Positions 44,093-54,157 of a stretch of 64,000 bases of DNA are shown here, piece by piece (the first letter of the stretch is position 1; each line of letters begins with the position of its first letter). The position numbers and the translations under genes were made by a program. The stretch is taken from assembly GCF_047795645.1 (NCBI RefSeq), contig NZ_CP181045.1:3286001-3350000 (forward strand), in the 5' to 3' direction. This stretch comes from Salipaludibacillus sp047795645 (GTDB lineage: Bacteria; Bacillota; Bacilli; Bacillales; Salisediminibacteriaceae). Below the pieces are notes generated by a model. That model searched no databases and was not told where the DNA came from. It saw nothing but the letters and a program-made list of their open reading frames with translations.

Positions 44093-45727
44093 TTACAAAT
44101 TTCGGTCAAGTGTTAAATTAATTACTCTTTGAACACCGTTCTTTAAATCTTTTTTCAACATTTGTTCTTTCATTTGTTTTCTTATCTGTGGACTATTTAT
44201 CAACCAAATTAACGTTTCTTTAATAGTCCGATCTTCAACTTCACTTCCTAATCCTATATTAATAAAACCGTTTTTCAGATAACCAAATTCATGGTGTTTC
44301 TCTCTTTCATTTTGAGCTAACAAGATTGTTGGGACTGACATTGATGCAAGCTCTAGCATTGTTCTCCCTTGAGACGATATTGCGATATCAGCTTTACCCA
44401 TAAACTCTGTCATACGTTTTACGTCTCTTATTATTTCGATATTTAGATGGGAGTCTCTAGCTGCAGATATTAATTCTTCGGCATGTTTATAACCCATACC
44501 TACAATAAAAGTATAGTGAATATTATTATTTGGAATCAATTTTAAAATATTAAATATTCTATAAGTAAGATTACAAGGATCTGTCCCTCCAAATATAATC
44601 AAAATATCTTCAACTTCTTCGTTAAATTCTGTTGGTTTTGCAAGTAGAAACTCGTCTCTTATACAATAATAGTTACTTCCCCAATAATGGTTTTCAAAGT
44701 CATTTCTTTTTTCATAGAGATCATTAATAACTACGTCCGCTTGGAGTGCTCCTGGACCAAGGTCTTCAAAATTTACTACCCGCACACCCAATTCTTTACA
44801 ATATCTAACATATTTTTCTGTGGTATCGAGAATATCGTTAATCAGAATATCACACTGATATTCTTTTATTAATTCATCAATTTCATAATTTTCTTCTATG
44901 ATGTGATATTTAAAATGACTATCTCGGATTTTTTTAATACCTATGTCCGAACGACTTGATACAACAAACCTTACATCATGATCAATTAGATTAAATGCTA
45001 AAAGTAAGCACCTGTATACGTGCCCTAATCCAATCTCAGCATATCCATCAGTTCTAATTAAAATACTTTTCTTTGAAATTTCCTTTTCAGCTACCCACCA
45101 ATCTTGTGGGCTGTCAATATCGATAGATTCATTTTCTGAAACTTCGTATATTGATACTCTAGGACCCAACCTACTTTGTTCTTTTACAAATTCTCTTTTT
45201 GTTATAACAAATGCTCCAGTTTCAAGTAAATTTTTAGGGAGGTACTGCCTATTGAGCCGCTCTTTATAAAGCGGGATTATCTTCCCTTTTTTTTCAGTCC
45301 AAGAAAGGTGTGGACGATCAATTCCACTAATCACCGTATCATAACTATTTTCCATAAAGCTTTTTATAGCATTATCTAAAGTAGCTGTTGTTAATAATGG
45401 TGATGTAGGTTGCATGGTAACAACATAATCATACTTTATACCTTTTTCATTCTCCATTTTTATTAAAGTGTTATAGATTACTGGATCTAAAGTAACGTGG
45501 TCAGTTGCTAGTTCATCAGGCCTCTTAATAACTTTTGCACCATATAATTCGGCTATTCGTTCAATTTCTTCATCATCAGTTGATACAACCACATCTAAAT
45601 TAAAAATACTATTTAATGCATTTTCTATACTATAGCTAATAAGAGGTTTGCCACACATTAACCTAACATTCTTTCTTGGAATACCTTTAGAACCGCCCCG
45701 AGCAGGTATTATAACTAATATATCCAC
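44093..45727 (-). CDS. CMP-nonulosonate cytidylyltransferase fused to a PseG-like hydrolase
   Basis: GTG 45727 after GGAGGT; 544 residues. N-terminal half (1-225): cytidylyltransferase of the NeuA/PseF/SpsF type, with IIPARGGSKGIPRKN, TMQPTSPLL and SIDIDSPQDWW. C-terminal half (about 230-544): PseG-like GT-B fold, with IRTDGYAEIGLGHVYRC, LIIFGGTDP and ISSQGRTMLELASM. In B. subtilis these activities are the separate SpsF and SpsG. Both steps of nonulosonic sugar supply therefore sit in one chain. It overlaps neighbouring coding regions slightly and precedes the NeuB gene by 13 bases. Confidence 0.9.
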   Translation of the reverse strand: MDILVIIPARGGSKGIPRKNVRLMCGKPLISYSIENALNSIFNLDVVVSTDDEEIERIAELYGAKVIKRPDELATDHVTLDPVIYNTLIKMENEKGIKYDYVVTMQPTSPLLTTATLDNAIKSFMENSYDTVISGIDRPHLSWTEKKGKIIPLYKERLNRQYLPKNLLETGAFVITKREFVKEQSRLGPRVSIYEVSENESIDIDSPQDWWVAEKEISKKSILIRTDGYAEIGLGHVYRCLLLAFNLIDHDVRFVVSSRSDIGIKKIRDSHFKYHIIEENYEIDELIKEYQCDILINDILDTTEKYVRYCKELGVRVVNFEDLGPGALQADVVINDLYEKRNDFENHYWGSNYYCIRDEFLLAKPTEFNEEVEDILIIFGGTDPCNLTYRIFNILKLIPNNNIHYTFIVGMGYKHAEELISAARDSHLNIEIIRDVKRMTEFMGKADIAISSQGRTMLELASMSVPTILLAQNEREKHHEFGYLKNGFINIGLGSEVEDRTIKETLIWLINSPQIRKQMKEQMLKKDLKNGVQRVINLTLDRNL

Positions 45728-45731
45728 TAAC

Positions 45732-46892
45732 TTAACCTCCATTCTTGTTAATCATGTTTTTGATGAATGTCTCCATAACTTTGTAATTACTATCAATATA
45801 TTTTGATATAGGAATATAACATTTGTAGTTCGTTTTTTCGAGATCAGAAATTACATCATTTAAATCATCAGTAATATTGTCATTAATTTTAAATGCTAGT
45901 CTTCTATATATTGATAAAACGCGTCTATTTTTATTGAACGCACCAAAAATTTTTGAATATATATTTGAAGTACTGTATGCATCTATTCCGGGGGATTTCA
46001 GTGCATCTGACACTCCATTTCCCCGTCCATCTTCATGAATTAAAATACTTGGCAACCTTTTACTTAAAAAGTATATATGTGCGTGAACACGGTAGCCAAT
46101 ATGCAGATCACATTCATCATAAAAACTTAACCTAGAAGCATCAGATGAAACATCGACCACTTCTACGCCTATTCTTTTGGCTGCATCTGCAATTTTTAAG
46201 GTATTTTCCGCATCACTTTTCGGAGTATATTGATCAACTTCACCGATTCCTCTATGAAACGATACTATGATTTCAGAGTCCCTGTATTTACTTTTTAAGA
46301 ATTCTAATATCTGAATACTTTGAACGGAAAAAAATTCACTTTGTGCTGGAGTATAAACAATTCGCTTTATTTCTTTCGGAGCAATAAATTTCTTACCAAT
46401 AGAATCTAGGTCATACCAAACTGGACACCCCGTCATAGTAACATTTTTATACCCATTATTATACAAAGTTCTCTCCGTTTGGTGGTCTCTACAACTCATT
46501 CCAGCAGAAGTTTCATTCATTTTATCTAACATTTCCTTAGCTGAAACAGTAAATTCATACAGCTTCTCAGTCGTTCTATCTCCTGGAATACCCTTCCACC
46601 CTGCTCCCAATGTGTGTATAGGTACTTTAATATCTTTAAGATACTTTACCAATTTATACACACCAGGATACATATTCATTTGGAAACCTGGTCCTCCTAG
46701 TATGATGATTCCTTCACTGTTATTAACAAATTCAATATCATCTAATTCGTTCCAATGTGGTCTTATTATAAATTCATAATCTGGAGCATGGTGCTCTAAC
46801 AAAGCAACCGCTCTTTCCGTTATTAAAAAGTCCCCCACATTTTTTTTGGCTCCTGTTAATGCGATATAATATTTCTTATTTAATTTAGGCAC
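45732..46892 (-). CDS. Polysaccharide pyruvyl transferase family protein
   Basis: 386 residues, GTG 46892 after AAGGATGAC. Features: YIALTGAKKNVGDFLI at the N-terminus, GIIILGGPGFQMN, MSCRDHQTERTL, and a C-terminal SDASRLSFYDECDLHIGYRV segment. Family members add ketal pyruvate to sugars of surface polymers. A 189-base gap without genes separates it from the flippase. Confidence 0.88.
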   Translation of the reverse strand: MPKLNKKYYIALTGAKKNVGDFLITERAVALLEHHAPDYEFIIRPHWNELDDIEFVNNSEGIIILGGPGFQMNMYPGVYKLVKYLKDIKVPIHTLGAGWKGIPGDRTTEKLYEFTVSAKEMLDKMNETSAGMSCRDHQTERTLYNNGYKNVTMTGCPVWYDLDSIGKKFIAPKEIKRIVYTPAQSEFFSVQSIQILEFLKSKYRDSEIIVSFHRGIGEVDQYTPKSDAENTLKIADAAKRIGVEVVDVSSDASRLSFYDECDLHIGYRVHAHIYFLSKRLPSILIHEDGRGNGVSDALKSPGIDAYSTSNIYSKIFGAFNKNRRVLSIYRRLAFKINDNITDDLNDVISDLEKTNYKCYIPISKYIDSNYKVMETFIKNMINKNGG

Positions 46893-47081
46893 TTATGTCA
46901 TCCTTCCGATAAACTAATTAATCAATTGAAAATAACTAGTAATTATTAAATCTTATTTTTGGTTGGAACTTGATTTTGTACTTATTTAAAGATTACAACG
47001 GTAATAATAGATATCTATAATGGTTGGACTATAATTGAGTTCAACTTGAAATTAATGCTCTTACCCCTTTTTTTATTACAT

Positions 47082-48473
47082 CTATTTGTTCACTTTTATT
47101 TGATCAATAAATGATTTAAAACAAAATAATATCAATACAATGCTAGAAAAACCAAACAAAATTATTTTATCTAGAACAACATCGACAATTATCACAATTG
47201 TGTACAAAATTTGAGTTGGTAGATAGTGTTTCCAAGATAACTGATAAGTATGATAAGTTAATTTGTTTGCAATTCTATTTATTAATAAGAATTGTACCAT
47301 CATGGCTACATAAGTAGCTATTGCAGCACCTAAAATGCCTAAAATAGGTAACAAAGCCAGATTTAATAAAATATTGAAAATAGCTGAAATTACAGTAGAA
47401 ACTGCAATATACCCTGGTTTTTTATTATATATTAGAGCGGCTACCACAAAAATATATGCTAAATGCCAAATCGCTCCTCCTAACAAGAATCCAATAAAAG
47501 AGTAATCAGCATCATATTCGGAAGATCCGAAAAGCCGGATCATAATTGGAACTAAAATATACATAACTAAAGCTACTGTCGTAATACTGGAGAATAATAC
47601 AGTGAAAATTTTATCGAAATTTTTTTGACTAAATTTTTCGGCTTTCATCATTTTATAGTACCTCGGGGCAAAGGCCATGTTAAAAGCATTGACCAATAGC
47701 AGTATCGCCATATTAAACTGTGCACCTATGCTGTATATACCGAGTACCTCTAGCCCCAGAATGTTTTCAATAATTAACCTATCTGCTAAATTATTTACCC
47801 ATCCAGCTAAGAAATGAGGAATTAAAGGAATTCCTATCAATAAAGCAGATGATAGGTACAAAATTTTCATTCTCTTTAGATGAAAACCCGTAGAGGAGAT
47901 AGTATATGTTGTATATAACACCGCCATAATACTTTTAGCAATAACTAGTGCCAAAACTCCCCCTAAAGCTCCCATATCTTGAAAAATCAGTAAATACAAA
48001 GTGAAAGATATAATTAATAATGTTTCAATAATATTCATAGATACATATAGCCATGCTTTTTCCTGTATTCTCATCATACTCAAAGGTACGACAGGAAAAA
48101 CGCTTAAAGCCGAGAGAACTATTAAAAACAAATAATAAGGATCAACAGGGATTTCATTAAATACTATTCCTCCTAAAAGCGGCTTCATAAAATATAACAA
48201 CGTCCCCAAAAAAAAAGCAAATAGAATTAAAAATGAAAAAATAGTGAAAGTGAATGAATCCTTATTATCTGAATAATCAATATATAATCTAGTAACAGAA
48301 GCTCTTAATGAAGTTAAAAAAAAGATCGAAACAACACCTACCAGGGCATTTATCATTTGAATAGTTCCATATTCCGCTGGTGTTAGGTACATCATATAAA
48401 TAGGCAACATTAAAAAAACTACAATTTTCGGTAGGATTGTTCCTATTGTATATATCATTGAATTTTTAATCAT
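47082..48473 (-). CDS. Wzx-type polysaccharide flippase
   Basis: 463 residues with about 12-14 membrane helices. The N-terminus (MIKNSMIYTIGTILPKIVVF, then MLPIYMMYLTPAEYGTIQMI) is the polysaccharide-synthesis/MATE-like pattern. It moves lipid-linked repeat units across the membrane. Start ATG 48473 with an AGGAAG site. Confidence 0.92.
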   Translation of the reverse strand: MIKNSMIYTIGTILPKIVVFLMLPIYMMYLTPAEYGTIQMINALVGVVSIFFLTSLRASVTRLYIDYSDNKDSFTFTIFSFLILFAFFLGTLLYFMKPLLGGIVFNEIPVDPYYLFLIVLSALSVFPVVPLSMMRIQEKAWLYVSMNIIETLLIISFTLYLLIFQDMGALGGVLALVIAKSIMAVLYTTYTISSTGFHLKRMKILYLSSALLIGIPLIPHFLAGWVNNLADRLIIENILGLEVLGIYSIGAQFNMAILLLVNAFNMAFAPRYYKMMKAEKFSQKNFDKIFTVLFSSITTVALVMYILVPIMIRLFGSSEYDADYSFIGFLLGGAIWHLAYIFVVAALIYNKKPGYIAVSTVISAIFNILLNLALLPILGILGAAIATYVAMMVQFLLINRIANKLTYHTYQLSWKHYLPTQILYTIVIIVDVVLDKIILFGFSSIVLILFCFKSFIDQIKVNK

Positions 48474-48518
48474 ATAATCATTCTTCCTATAACCACAATT
48501 TATGCACCAACAATTTCC

Positions 48519-49898
48519 TCAAGTATTAACAGTTTTAAAAAAATGTCCTTTATCTACTTGTTTTACATTAAAATTCTCTATATTATTAATAAACTCAATC
48601 TTATCATTTGCAACCATCACTAAATCTTGTTCTATCAAGTCTTGCATGTATTCAATCCCTTTCAAGTTAAAGAGAATCGTTTTACAATCCATAGTTAAAC
48701 CTTCAAATATTGCAGTCGAATATACCCCCACCTGATATTCCGATTCGGCAAAAAAACTATAAAGATTTTTCTCATTGTGATCGACGACTTGTAAGTTATC
48801 TAAATTTGATCCCATTAAAAGGTCTGGATATTCTTTTCTCCAACGTGAGTATTCACCGGGGTGTAGCTTATAGATAAAATGATACTCAGGCATACTTTCT
48901 GCAACTTCTTTAGCTCGTTTAGATAACTCTTTACCTATAGTACCCTGTGAAAGAAAGAGAACTTGTCTTTTTTTCTTTTGTGTTCCTTTATATTTTTCTA
49001 ATTGTTGATTAAGATACGGAAATCCATAAACTTCCACTTCCGTCTGCTTCGGAAAGCCATCTGTTTTAGCCCAATACTCTCCAAATGTTAGTAATTTATC
49101 TGGAAAATACTTTATTATTTTTTTAGGATCACTAAAATTATAAGCAAAATGATAGTTTGTAATTACACCATGCTGTAATTCTGTTACTTCAATGTCGTTA
49201 TCCTTTGCAGCTGCGATGAGAGGAAAGTTACTGTATGAGACGACAAGTACTATATTATCCGGTTTTTTTTTCTTCAATAGTGAATCAAAGAAATAATATT
49301 TTAATTTAAATGTAATTATTTTTTTGTAAATTAAATTTTTTAACTTCATATTCACGTCAAAACTCTCATTCAGTAGTCCTTCGATTTTTAACAGAATATC
49401 TAGCTCTTCTTTATTAAACTTAAATAACATAAATGGCATCTTAAAGGTAGCGTAAGCATAAAAAATATCCATATAACTACGATTTGGATCACTATGATCA
49501 CTAAAATGTTTATCTAAATAGGGGTATTCAACGACAAAGAAACCTTCTGAATCCATATTACTCAATAGTTTTTGTGAGTATATATCTATATAGTCACCAT
49601 TTACTTTGACTTTCCTTGGATGATCTAATATCATAGTATTACCTTTAAAAGAACTTCTGAATGGATTCTTTGTAAATGAATTAGCTACCAGCATTTGACC
49701 CTTTTTAATTTTACTCAAAATAGTTTTATTCGCAGTTGAATGTGCTGAGCCATAAAAACCTAATTTATTTGTGATAATATTGAAAACACTAAACCTAATT
49801 ACTTCCCAAACCTTTATACCCTGTAATTCAACCCTCAACAAATCATTTTCTTCTTCAATTTCCCAAATTTTTTCACACACTTCTTTAATACTATTCAT
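48519..49898 (-). CDS. Capsule-type glycosyltransferase (GT-B, CDP-glycerol transferase-like)
   Basis: ATG 49898 behind TTGGAGTG; the longer frame from 49949 precedes the site. About 459 residues. The C-terminal half has VLFLSQGTIGKELS, FIYKLHPGEYSRW and VGVYSTAIFEG, as in capsule and teichoic-type glycosyltransferases; ELQHGVITNYHFAY in the middle is the usual QHG motif. Donor and acceptor unknown. Confidence 0.8.
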   Translation of the reverse strand: MNSIKEVCEKIWEIEEENDLLRVELQGIKVWEVIRFSVFNIITNKLGFYGSAHSTANKTILSKIKKGQMLVANSFTKNPFRSSFKGNTMILDHPRKVKVNGDYIDIYSQKLLSNMDSEGFFVVEYPYLDKHFSDHSDPNRSYMDIFYAYATFKMPFMLFKFNKEELDILLKIEGLLNESFDVNMKLKNLIYKKIITFKLKYYFFDSLLKKKKPDNIVLVVSYSNFPLIAAAKDNDIEVTELQHGVITNYHFAYNFSDPKKIIKYFPDKLLTFGEYWAKTDGFPKQTEVEVYGFPYLNQQLEKYKGTQKKKRQVLFLSQGTIGKELSKRAKEVAESMPEYHFIYKLHPGEYSRWRKEYPDLLMGSNLDNLQVVDHNEKNLYSFFAESEYQVGVYSTAIFEGLTMDCKTILFNLKGIEYMQDLIEQDLVMVANDKIEFINNIENFNVKQVDKGHFFKTVNT

Positions 49899-50073
49899 AA
49901 ATTCACTCCAAGGAAAATATATATTATACATACATTTATAACACTTCATAGACTATCTACCAATAGTCTTGATTTTATCAGATTTTGTTATTTGAAGCTT
50001 GGAAAGAAGTAGAAGTAATTTTTCGTAAAATATAAAAAACCCCGTAAGTCACCATGCATAATGAAAAACGACT

Positions 50074-50580
50074 TTAAACGCTCTGATAGCAAGAGAAAAC
50101 AAACTTTTCGATATTATTAAACAAAAGCTTATTGCCAATAAACAAAAATAGGAGCCAAACTAAAGAAAAAATCACAATACCTATAATACCACCTATAGCA
50201 TACATTTCACCCCATATGTTACTACCCATACCCCAATATATTCTGGAATGTACTTCTTCACCTACTACTGAGGCAAAACGCAAGTTATTAAAAATTTTCC
50301 TCCAATACAATAAATTAACCCTTTTTCTAAAGAAAGGTATGAAGGTATGTTAATTACCAAACGATTTAAAATATCGCTACTAGAATGTCGATTATTATAT
50401 TCTATCAAAATGTTAAGGCTTGAGAAAATTGTAATTGATTCAGAAAAAACAGATACATTTTGATATGTGCTGACATAAGCTAGTACTTCCCAGCGCCTCT
50501 AAAATCTAGCATCATTATATTTCTATAAAATTCTTTATAAATCGTTAGTATAAATTCAAAATTTCCTGCTAAAAAGAGGA
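50074..50580 (-). pseudogene. Wzy-type O-antigen/capsule polymerase, C-terminal remnant
   Basis: The last open piece (50074-50310) reads RFASVVGEEVHSRIYWGMGS, then NIWGEMYAIGGIIGIVIFSL and more membrane sequence. This fits the periplasmic loop and last helices of Wzy polymerases. Upstream, in another frame, VLAYVSTYQNVSVFSESITI and HSSSDILNRLVINIPSYLS are readable, with a stop and a frameshift. The first two-thirds of the gene are gone. Confidence 0.7.
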
Positions 50581-50929
50581 TTTTTTAAAATGTACTAGTT
50601 TAAATTTTCTTTTTCAAATAAAATTACTAAAGAAGAAAGGAAAAGATTGCCGTTAAACTTAATAAATCAAAGTTTCTTTTTTAAAATAATAAATAGCTTA
50701 TAACAATCAATGACAAAAACCAAAATAATGCTATCATGATTTAATCCTCCGATAACACATGAGTATTAATTAATGTAAACCTTTAATCAATACTCTACTT
50801 TCACAGATTATAATGGTGATGATTTAAAACCTCTGTATTATAGTTCGTACATGGAAAAAGAACACTGACAGTTTTTTTGTTTATAATAAAAATATATATC
50901 AAGCAGAAATGTTAATCTACGGTACCGCC
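50581..50929. other. AT-rich stretch without genes
   Basis: Probably the erased 5' part of the Wzy gene. A short minus-strand piece reads AGNFEFILTIYKEFYRN next to it; nothing else is recognisable. Confidence 0.4.
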
Positions 50930-51751
50930 TTAATTAAAGCCTATATGTTTGAATATAAGAATTAATTTTCTTCTTATTTTAAACGGTAAAATGCCAAGTG
51001 CAATCCTCAAAGGTGCTATCATTATAACCATAAAAATTCTTTTTCTCATTACAAGAGCATATTTTATTTGAAGTTTTTGAGATCTGATTAAATACCTAAC
51101 TCGTTTTTTATTTTCAAATGATTGATTTTTATGAATTCTTTTTGCAACTAACTTATTTGGAATTATCAACATGATTTTTTTCTTTGCTAGAGCTCTAAGC
51201 CACAACTCGTAATCAAACTGACTCTTTAATGATTGATTGTAACAACCAACTTCAATTAATAGTTTTTTATTAAACATTACAGATGTATGATTTATTCTAT
51301 TCTTAATAAGTAAATTATCTGTAATTACTTTATCCCCTACTGTGTCTCCCTCTTCCCAAAGAACAGGCTCACTATTATATATAATCACAGAATTACTACA
51401 AACTATAAAAATACCTTCATTTTCAATAAATTTATCCAACTGAATCCGAAGTCTTTTGGGGTGCATTAAGTCGTCTGCATCAATATTAGCAATTAAACCT
51501 CCGTTTGATTTCTGAACAGCTAAATTTAAAGCATTCCCTCTACCTATACCATTTGTGTATATAGGCTTAATTCTTTTATCTAGTCTTGCTAATTTACCTA
51601 TTATTTTTTTGGTTGAATCTATAGATCCATCATCAACAATTATAAATTCCAATTTAGTATAAGTTTGATTAATCACAGACAATATTGTTTCCTTTATTGT
51701 TGTTTCACCATTTTTTACAGTGCAGATAACAGAAATTAATTCTTCTCTCAT
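50930..51751 (-). CDS. Family 2 glycosyltransferase
   Basis: 273 residues with the GT-A signature: ISVICTVKNGETTIKETILS, FIIVDDGSIDSTKKI, and the metal-binding IANIDADDLMHPKRL (DxD). The C-terminal basic helix (RKRIFMVIMIAPLRIALG) likely attaches to the membrane. It builds the polysaccharide repeat. AGGAGATAAGTA precedes ATG 51751. Confidence 0.92.
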   Translation of the reverse strand: MREELISVICTVKNGETTIKETILSVINQTYTKLEFIIVDDGSIDSTKKIIGKLARLDKRIKPIYTNGIGRGNALNLAVQKSNGGLIANIDADDLMHPKRLRIQLDKFIENEGIFIVCSNSVIIYNSEPVLWEEGDTVGDKVITDNLLIKNRINHTSVMFNKKLLIEVGCYNQSLKSQFDYELWLRALAKKKIMLIIPNKLVAKRIHKNQSFENKKRVRYLIRSQKLQIKYALVMRKRIFMVIMIAPLRIALGILPFKIRRKLILIFKHIGFN

Positions 51752-51789
51752 TACTTATCTCCTAAAATATTATTAAATACAAAAAGTAT

Positions 51790-52776
51790 TTAAAGATTAT
51801 CTTTTAAATGACTTTTATACCATTCAATTGCTTCCATAATTCCCCTTTCAAAACTCCACTCAGGATCATACCCCAGCATTTCTTGCGCTTTACTTATATT
51901 AGCATTACTGTGCTTAATGTCTCCAGCCCTCTCAGGTCCAAATACCGGGTTAACATCTTTCCCTAACGCTTTACATAACCCATCATAAATATCGATCAAA
52001 TACTCTCTACCACCATAAGCAATGTTATACGCATGCCCTGCTGCTTCACGGGGGGATTTACAAGCTTTTAAGTTTGCTTCAATTACATTCTCAATATAAG
52101 TAAAGTCTCGACTTTGCTTCCCGTCACCATTAACTGTTGGTCGTTCATCATTAAGTAATTGTTTTATAAACTTCGGGATGACTGCTGCATATGCCCCATT
52201 TGGATCCTGTCTTCTACCAAATACATTAAAGTAGCGAAGAGCATACGTATCAAGTCCATATAATTTCGTATAAAGCTTTCCGTATTCTTCATCTACCTTC
52301 TTTGTCAGTGCATAAGGAGATAAAACATTCCCTTCTCTTCCTTCTTTTTTAGGTAGATTTGGTTCATCTCCGTAAACAGAAGAACTAGATGCATAAACAA
52401 ACTTCTTAACATTGTTTTGTCTAGCCGCTTCCATCATGTTTAATGTACCTTTTATATTAACTTCTTCGTAAAATAAGGGCATTTCAATGCTTCTTGGCAC
52501 GCTCCCCCATGCTGCTTGGTGAAGAACATAATCGACACCTTCACAAGCATTAACACAAGTTTTTAAATCTGTGATATCACCTTCAATAAAAGTGTAATTG
52601 TGATTACCAATAAATAATTTAACATTCTCTTCTTTACCAGTAGAATAATTATCTAGCCCTTTCACTGAATAACCTAATTTTAGTAATGTCTCTACTAAAT
52701 TTGAACCAATGAAACCTGCTACTCCAGTTATCAGGAATGTAGATCCCTCCGGAAACCTTATATTTTCATATCCCAT
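51790..52776 (-). CDS. UDP-GlcNAc(A)/GalNAc(A) 4-epimerase (WbpP/TviC-like)
   Basis: 328 residues of the extended SDR family: GVAGFIGSNLVETL loop, ASSSSVYGDEPNLPK with YALTKK, RYFNVFGRRQDPNGAY, and FGPERAGDIKHSNANI. The RQDPNGAYAAVIPKF motif is typical of TviC/WbpP epimerases. Together with the dehydrogenase at 52778 it would supply UDP-GalNAcA or UDP-GalNAc. The start lies one base after the previous stop. Confidence 0.92.
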   Translation of the reverse strand: MGYENIRFPEGSTFLITGVAGFIGSNLVETLLKLGYSVKGLDNYSTGKEENVKLFIGNHNYTFIEGDITDLKTCVNACEGVDYVLHQAAWGSVPRSIEMPLFYEEVNIKGTLNMMEAARQNNVKKFVYASSSSVYGDEPNLPKKEGREGNVLSPYALTKKVDEEYGKLYTKLYGLDTYALRYFNVFGRRQDPNGAYAAVIPKFIKQLLNDERPTVNGDGKQSRDFTYIENVIEANLKACKSPREAAGHAYNIAYGGREYLIDIYDGLCKALGKDVNPVFGPERAGDIKHSNANISKAQEMLGYDPEWSFERGIMEAIEWYKSHLKDNL

Positions 52777-52777
52777 T

Positions 52778-54157
52778 TTATAGCCTCCAATATAAGAAGC
52801 TACTTTCTGCTTCTTGTCGATTAAACATACCCTTTACGTCTATTAATACACAATCATTTTGTTTCATACTTAAATGAGACTCCTTTGTTGCAGAAACTTC
52901 ATCGATCATATCTGCATGTATCTCACTTGTTGACCTAAACATCTTCTTCATATCTTCTAAAGTTATAGCTTTAAACTCCTCATGAGGAACTGCAAAAATA
53001 ACGGCATCTACACCTTCAATATCCTTCACATCACAAGGTTCAATATGATATTCTCGCCAGAGGTCCTCCTTGTCTGCCACTGGGTCTACAATTTTCACTT
53101 CTACTCCATATTCTTCTAACTCTTTTATAACATCTATTACTCTAGTATTTCTAACATCTGGTGTGTTCTCCTTAAATGTAAAACCAAAGATAGCCACTTT
53201 AGCTCCCTTAATTTGCTTGTTTGCTTTTATCATCTTTTTCACTGTATTTTCAGCTATATATTTTCCCATATCGTCATTGATCTTTCGTCCCGACAGGATA
53301 ATCTGGGAATGGTATCCTAATTGCTCTGCCTTATACGTAAGGTAATAAGGATCAACTCCGATACAGTGCCCACCTACAAGTCCAGGACTGAAATTTAAAA
53401 AGTTCCATTTCGTCCCAGCTGCTTTTAATACAGCATTTGTATCTATACCCATTTTGTTAAATATAATCGAAAGTTCATTCATAAAAGCAATATTAATATC
53501 ACGCTGGGCATTTTCAATTACTTTTGCCGCTTCTGCGACTTGAATTGATTCTGCTCTATGAACTCCAACATCAACAACCAACTCGTATACTTTTGACGCA
53601 ATATCTAAGGTTTCTTCATCCATACCTGCTACAACTTTAACAATCGTCTCTAGGCGATGTACTTTGTCTCCTGGGTTGATTCTTTCAGGAGAGTACCCCA
53701 CCTTAAAATCTCTGCCACATATTAAACCAGACTCATTCTCTAAAATAGGAACACAGATTTCTTCTGTAACTCCTGGATAAACTGTCGATTCAAATATCAC
53801 TATTGACCCTTTAGTTAAATTTCTCCCGAGAGTACGACTTGCTGATTCCACTGGCGTAAGGTCCGGGGTATGGTCAGAGTTAACTGGTGTTGGCACAGCA
53901 ACGATATGAAATTTCGCATCTTTTAATCTATTTTCATCAGATGTAAAGTCAACAGTTGTACTTTGTATTATATCGTTTCCAACTTCTTTTGTAGGATCTA
54001 CTCCAGCTTTATAAAGATTAATCTTGTTTTTGTTAACATCAAACCCAATAACATTAATCTTGTTAGCAAATGCCACTGCAATTGGCATTCCCACATACCC
54101 TAGTCCTATTATTGAGATTTTCTCTGTTCCGTTTGTGATTTTTTCAAATAAATTCAT
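52778..54157 (-). CDS. UDP-N-acetyl-hexosamine 6-dehydrogenase (WbpO/TviB-like)
   Basis: 459 residues of the UDP-glucose/GDP-mannose dehydrogenase family. GLGYVGMPIAVAFA is the NAD loop; VPTPVNSDHTPDLTPV and ESTVYPGVTEE follow. The catalytic Cys is in GGHCIGVDPYYLTYKAEQLG. The GHCIGVDPYY form marks the TviB/WbpO branch, which makes N-acetyl-hexosaminuronic acids. ATGA overlap with the previous gene. Confidence 0.93.
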   Translation of the reverse strand: MNLFEKITNGTEKISIIGLGYVGMPIAVAFANKINVIGFDVNKNKINLYKAGVDPTKEVGNDIIQSTTVDFTSDENRLKDAKFHIVAVPTPVNSDHTPDLTPVESASRTLGRNLTKGSIVIFESTVYPGVTEEICVPILENESGLICGRDFKVGYSPERINPGDKVHRLETIVKVVAGMDEETLDIASKVYELVVDVGVHRAESIQVAEAAKVIENAQRDINIAFMNELSIIFNKMGIDTNAVLKAAGTKWNFLNFSPGLVGGHCIGVDPYYLTYKAEQLGYHSQIILSGRKINDDMGKYIAENTVKKMIKANKQIKGAKVAIFGFTFKENTPDVRNTRVIDVIKELEEYGVEVKIVDPVADKEDLWREYHIEPCDVKDIEGVDAVIFAVPHEEFKAITLEDMKKMFRSTSEIHADMIDEVSATKESHLSMKQNDCVLIDVKGMFNRQEAESSFLYWRL

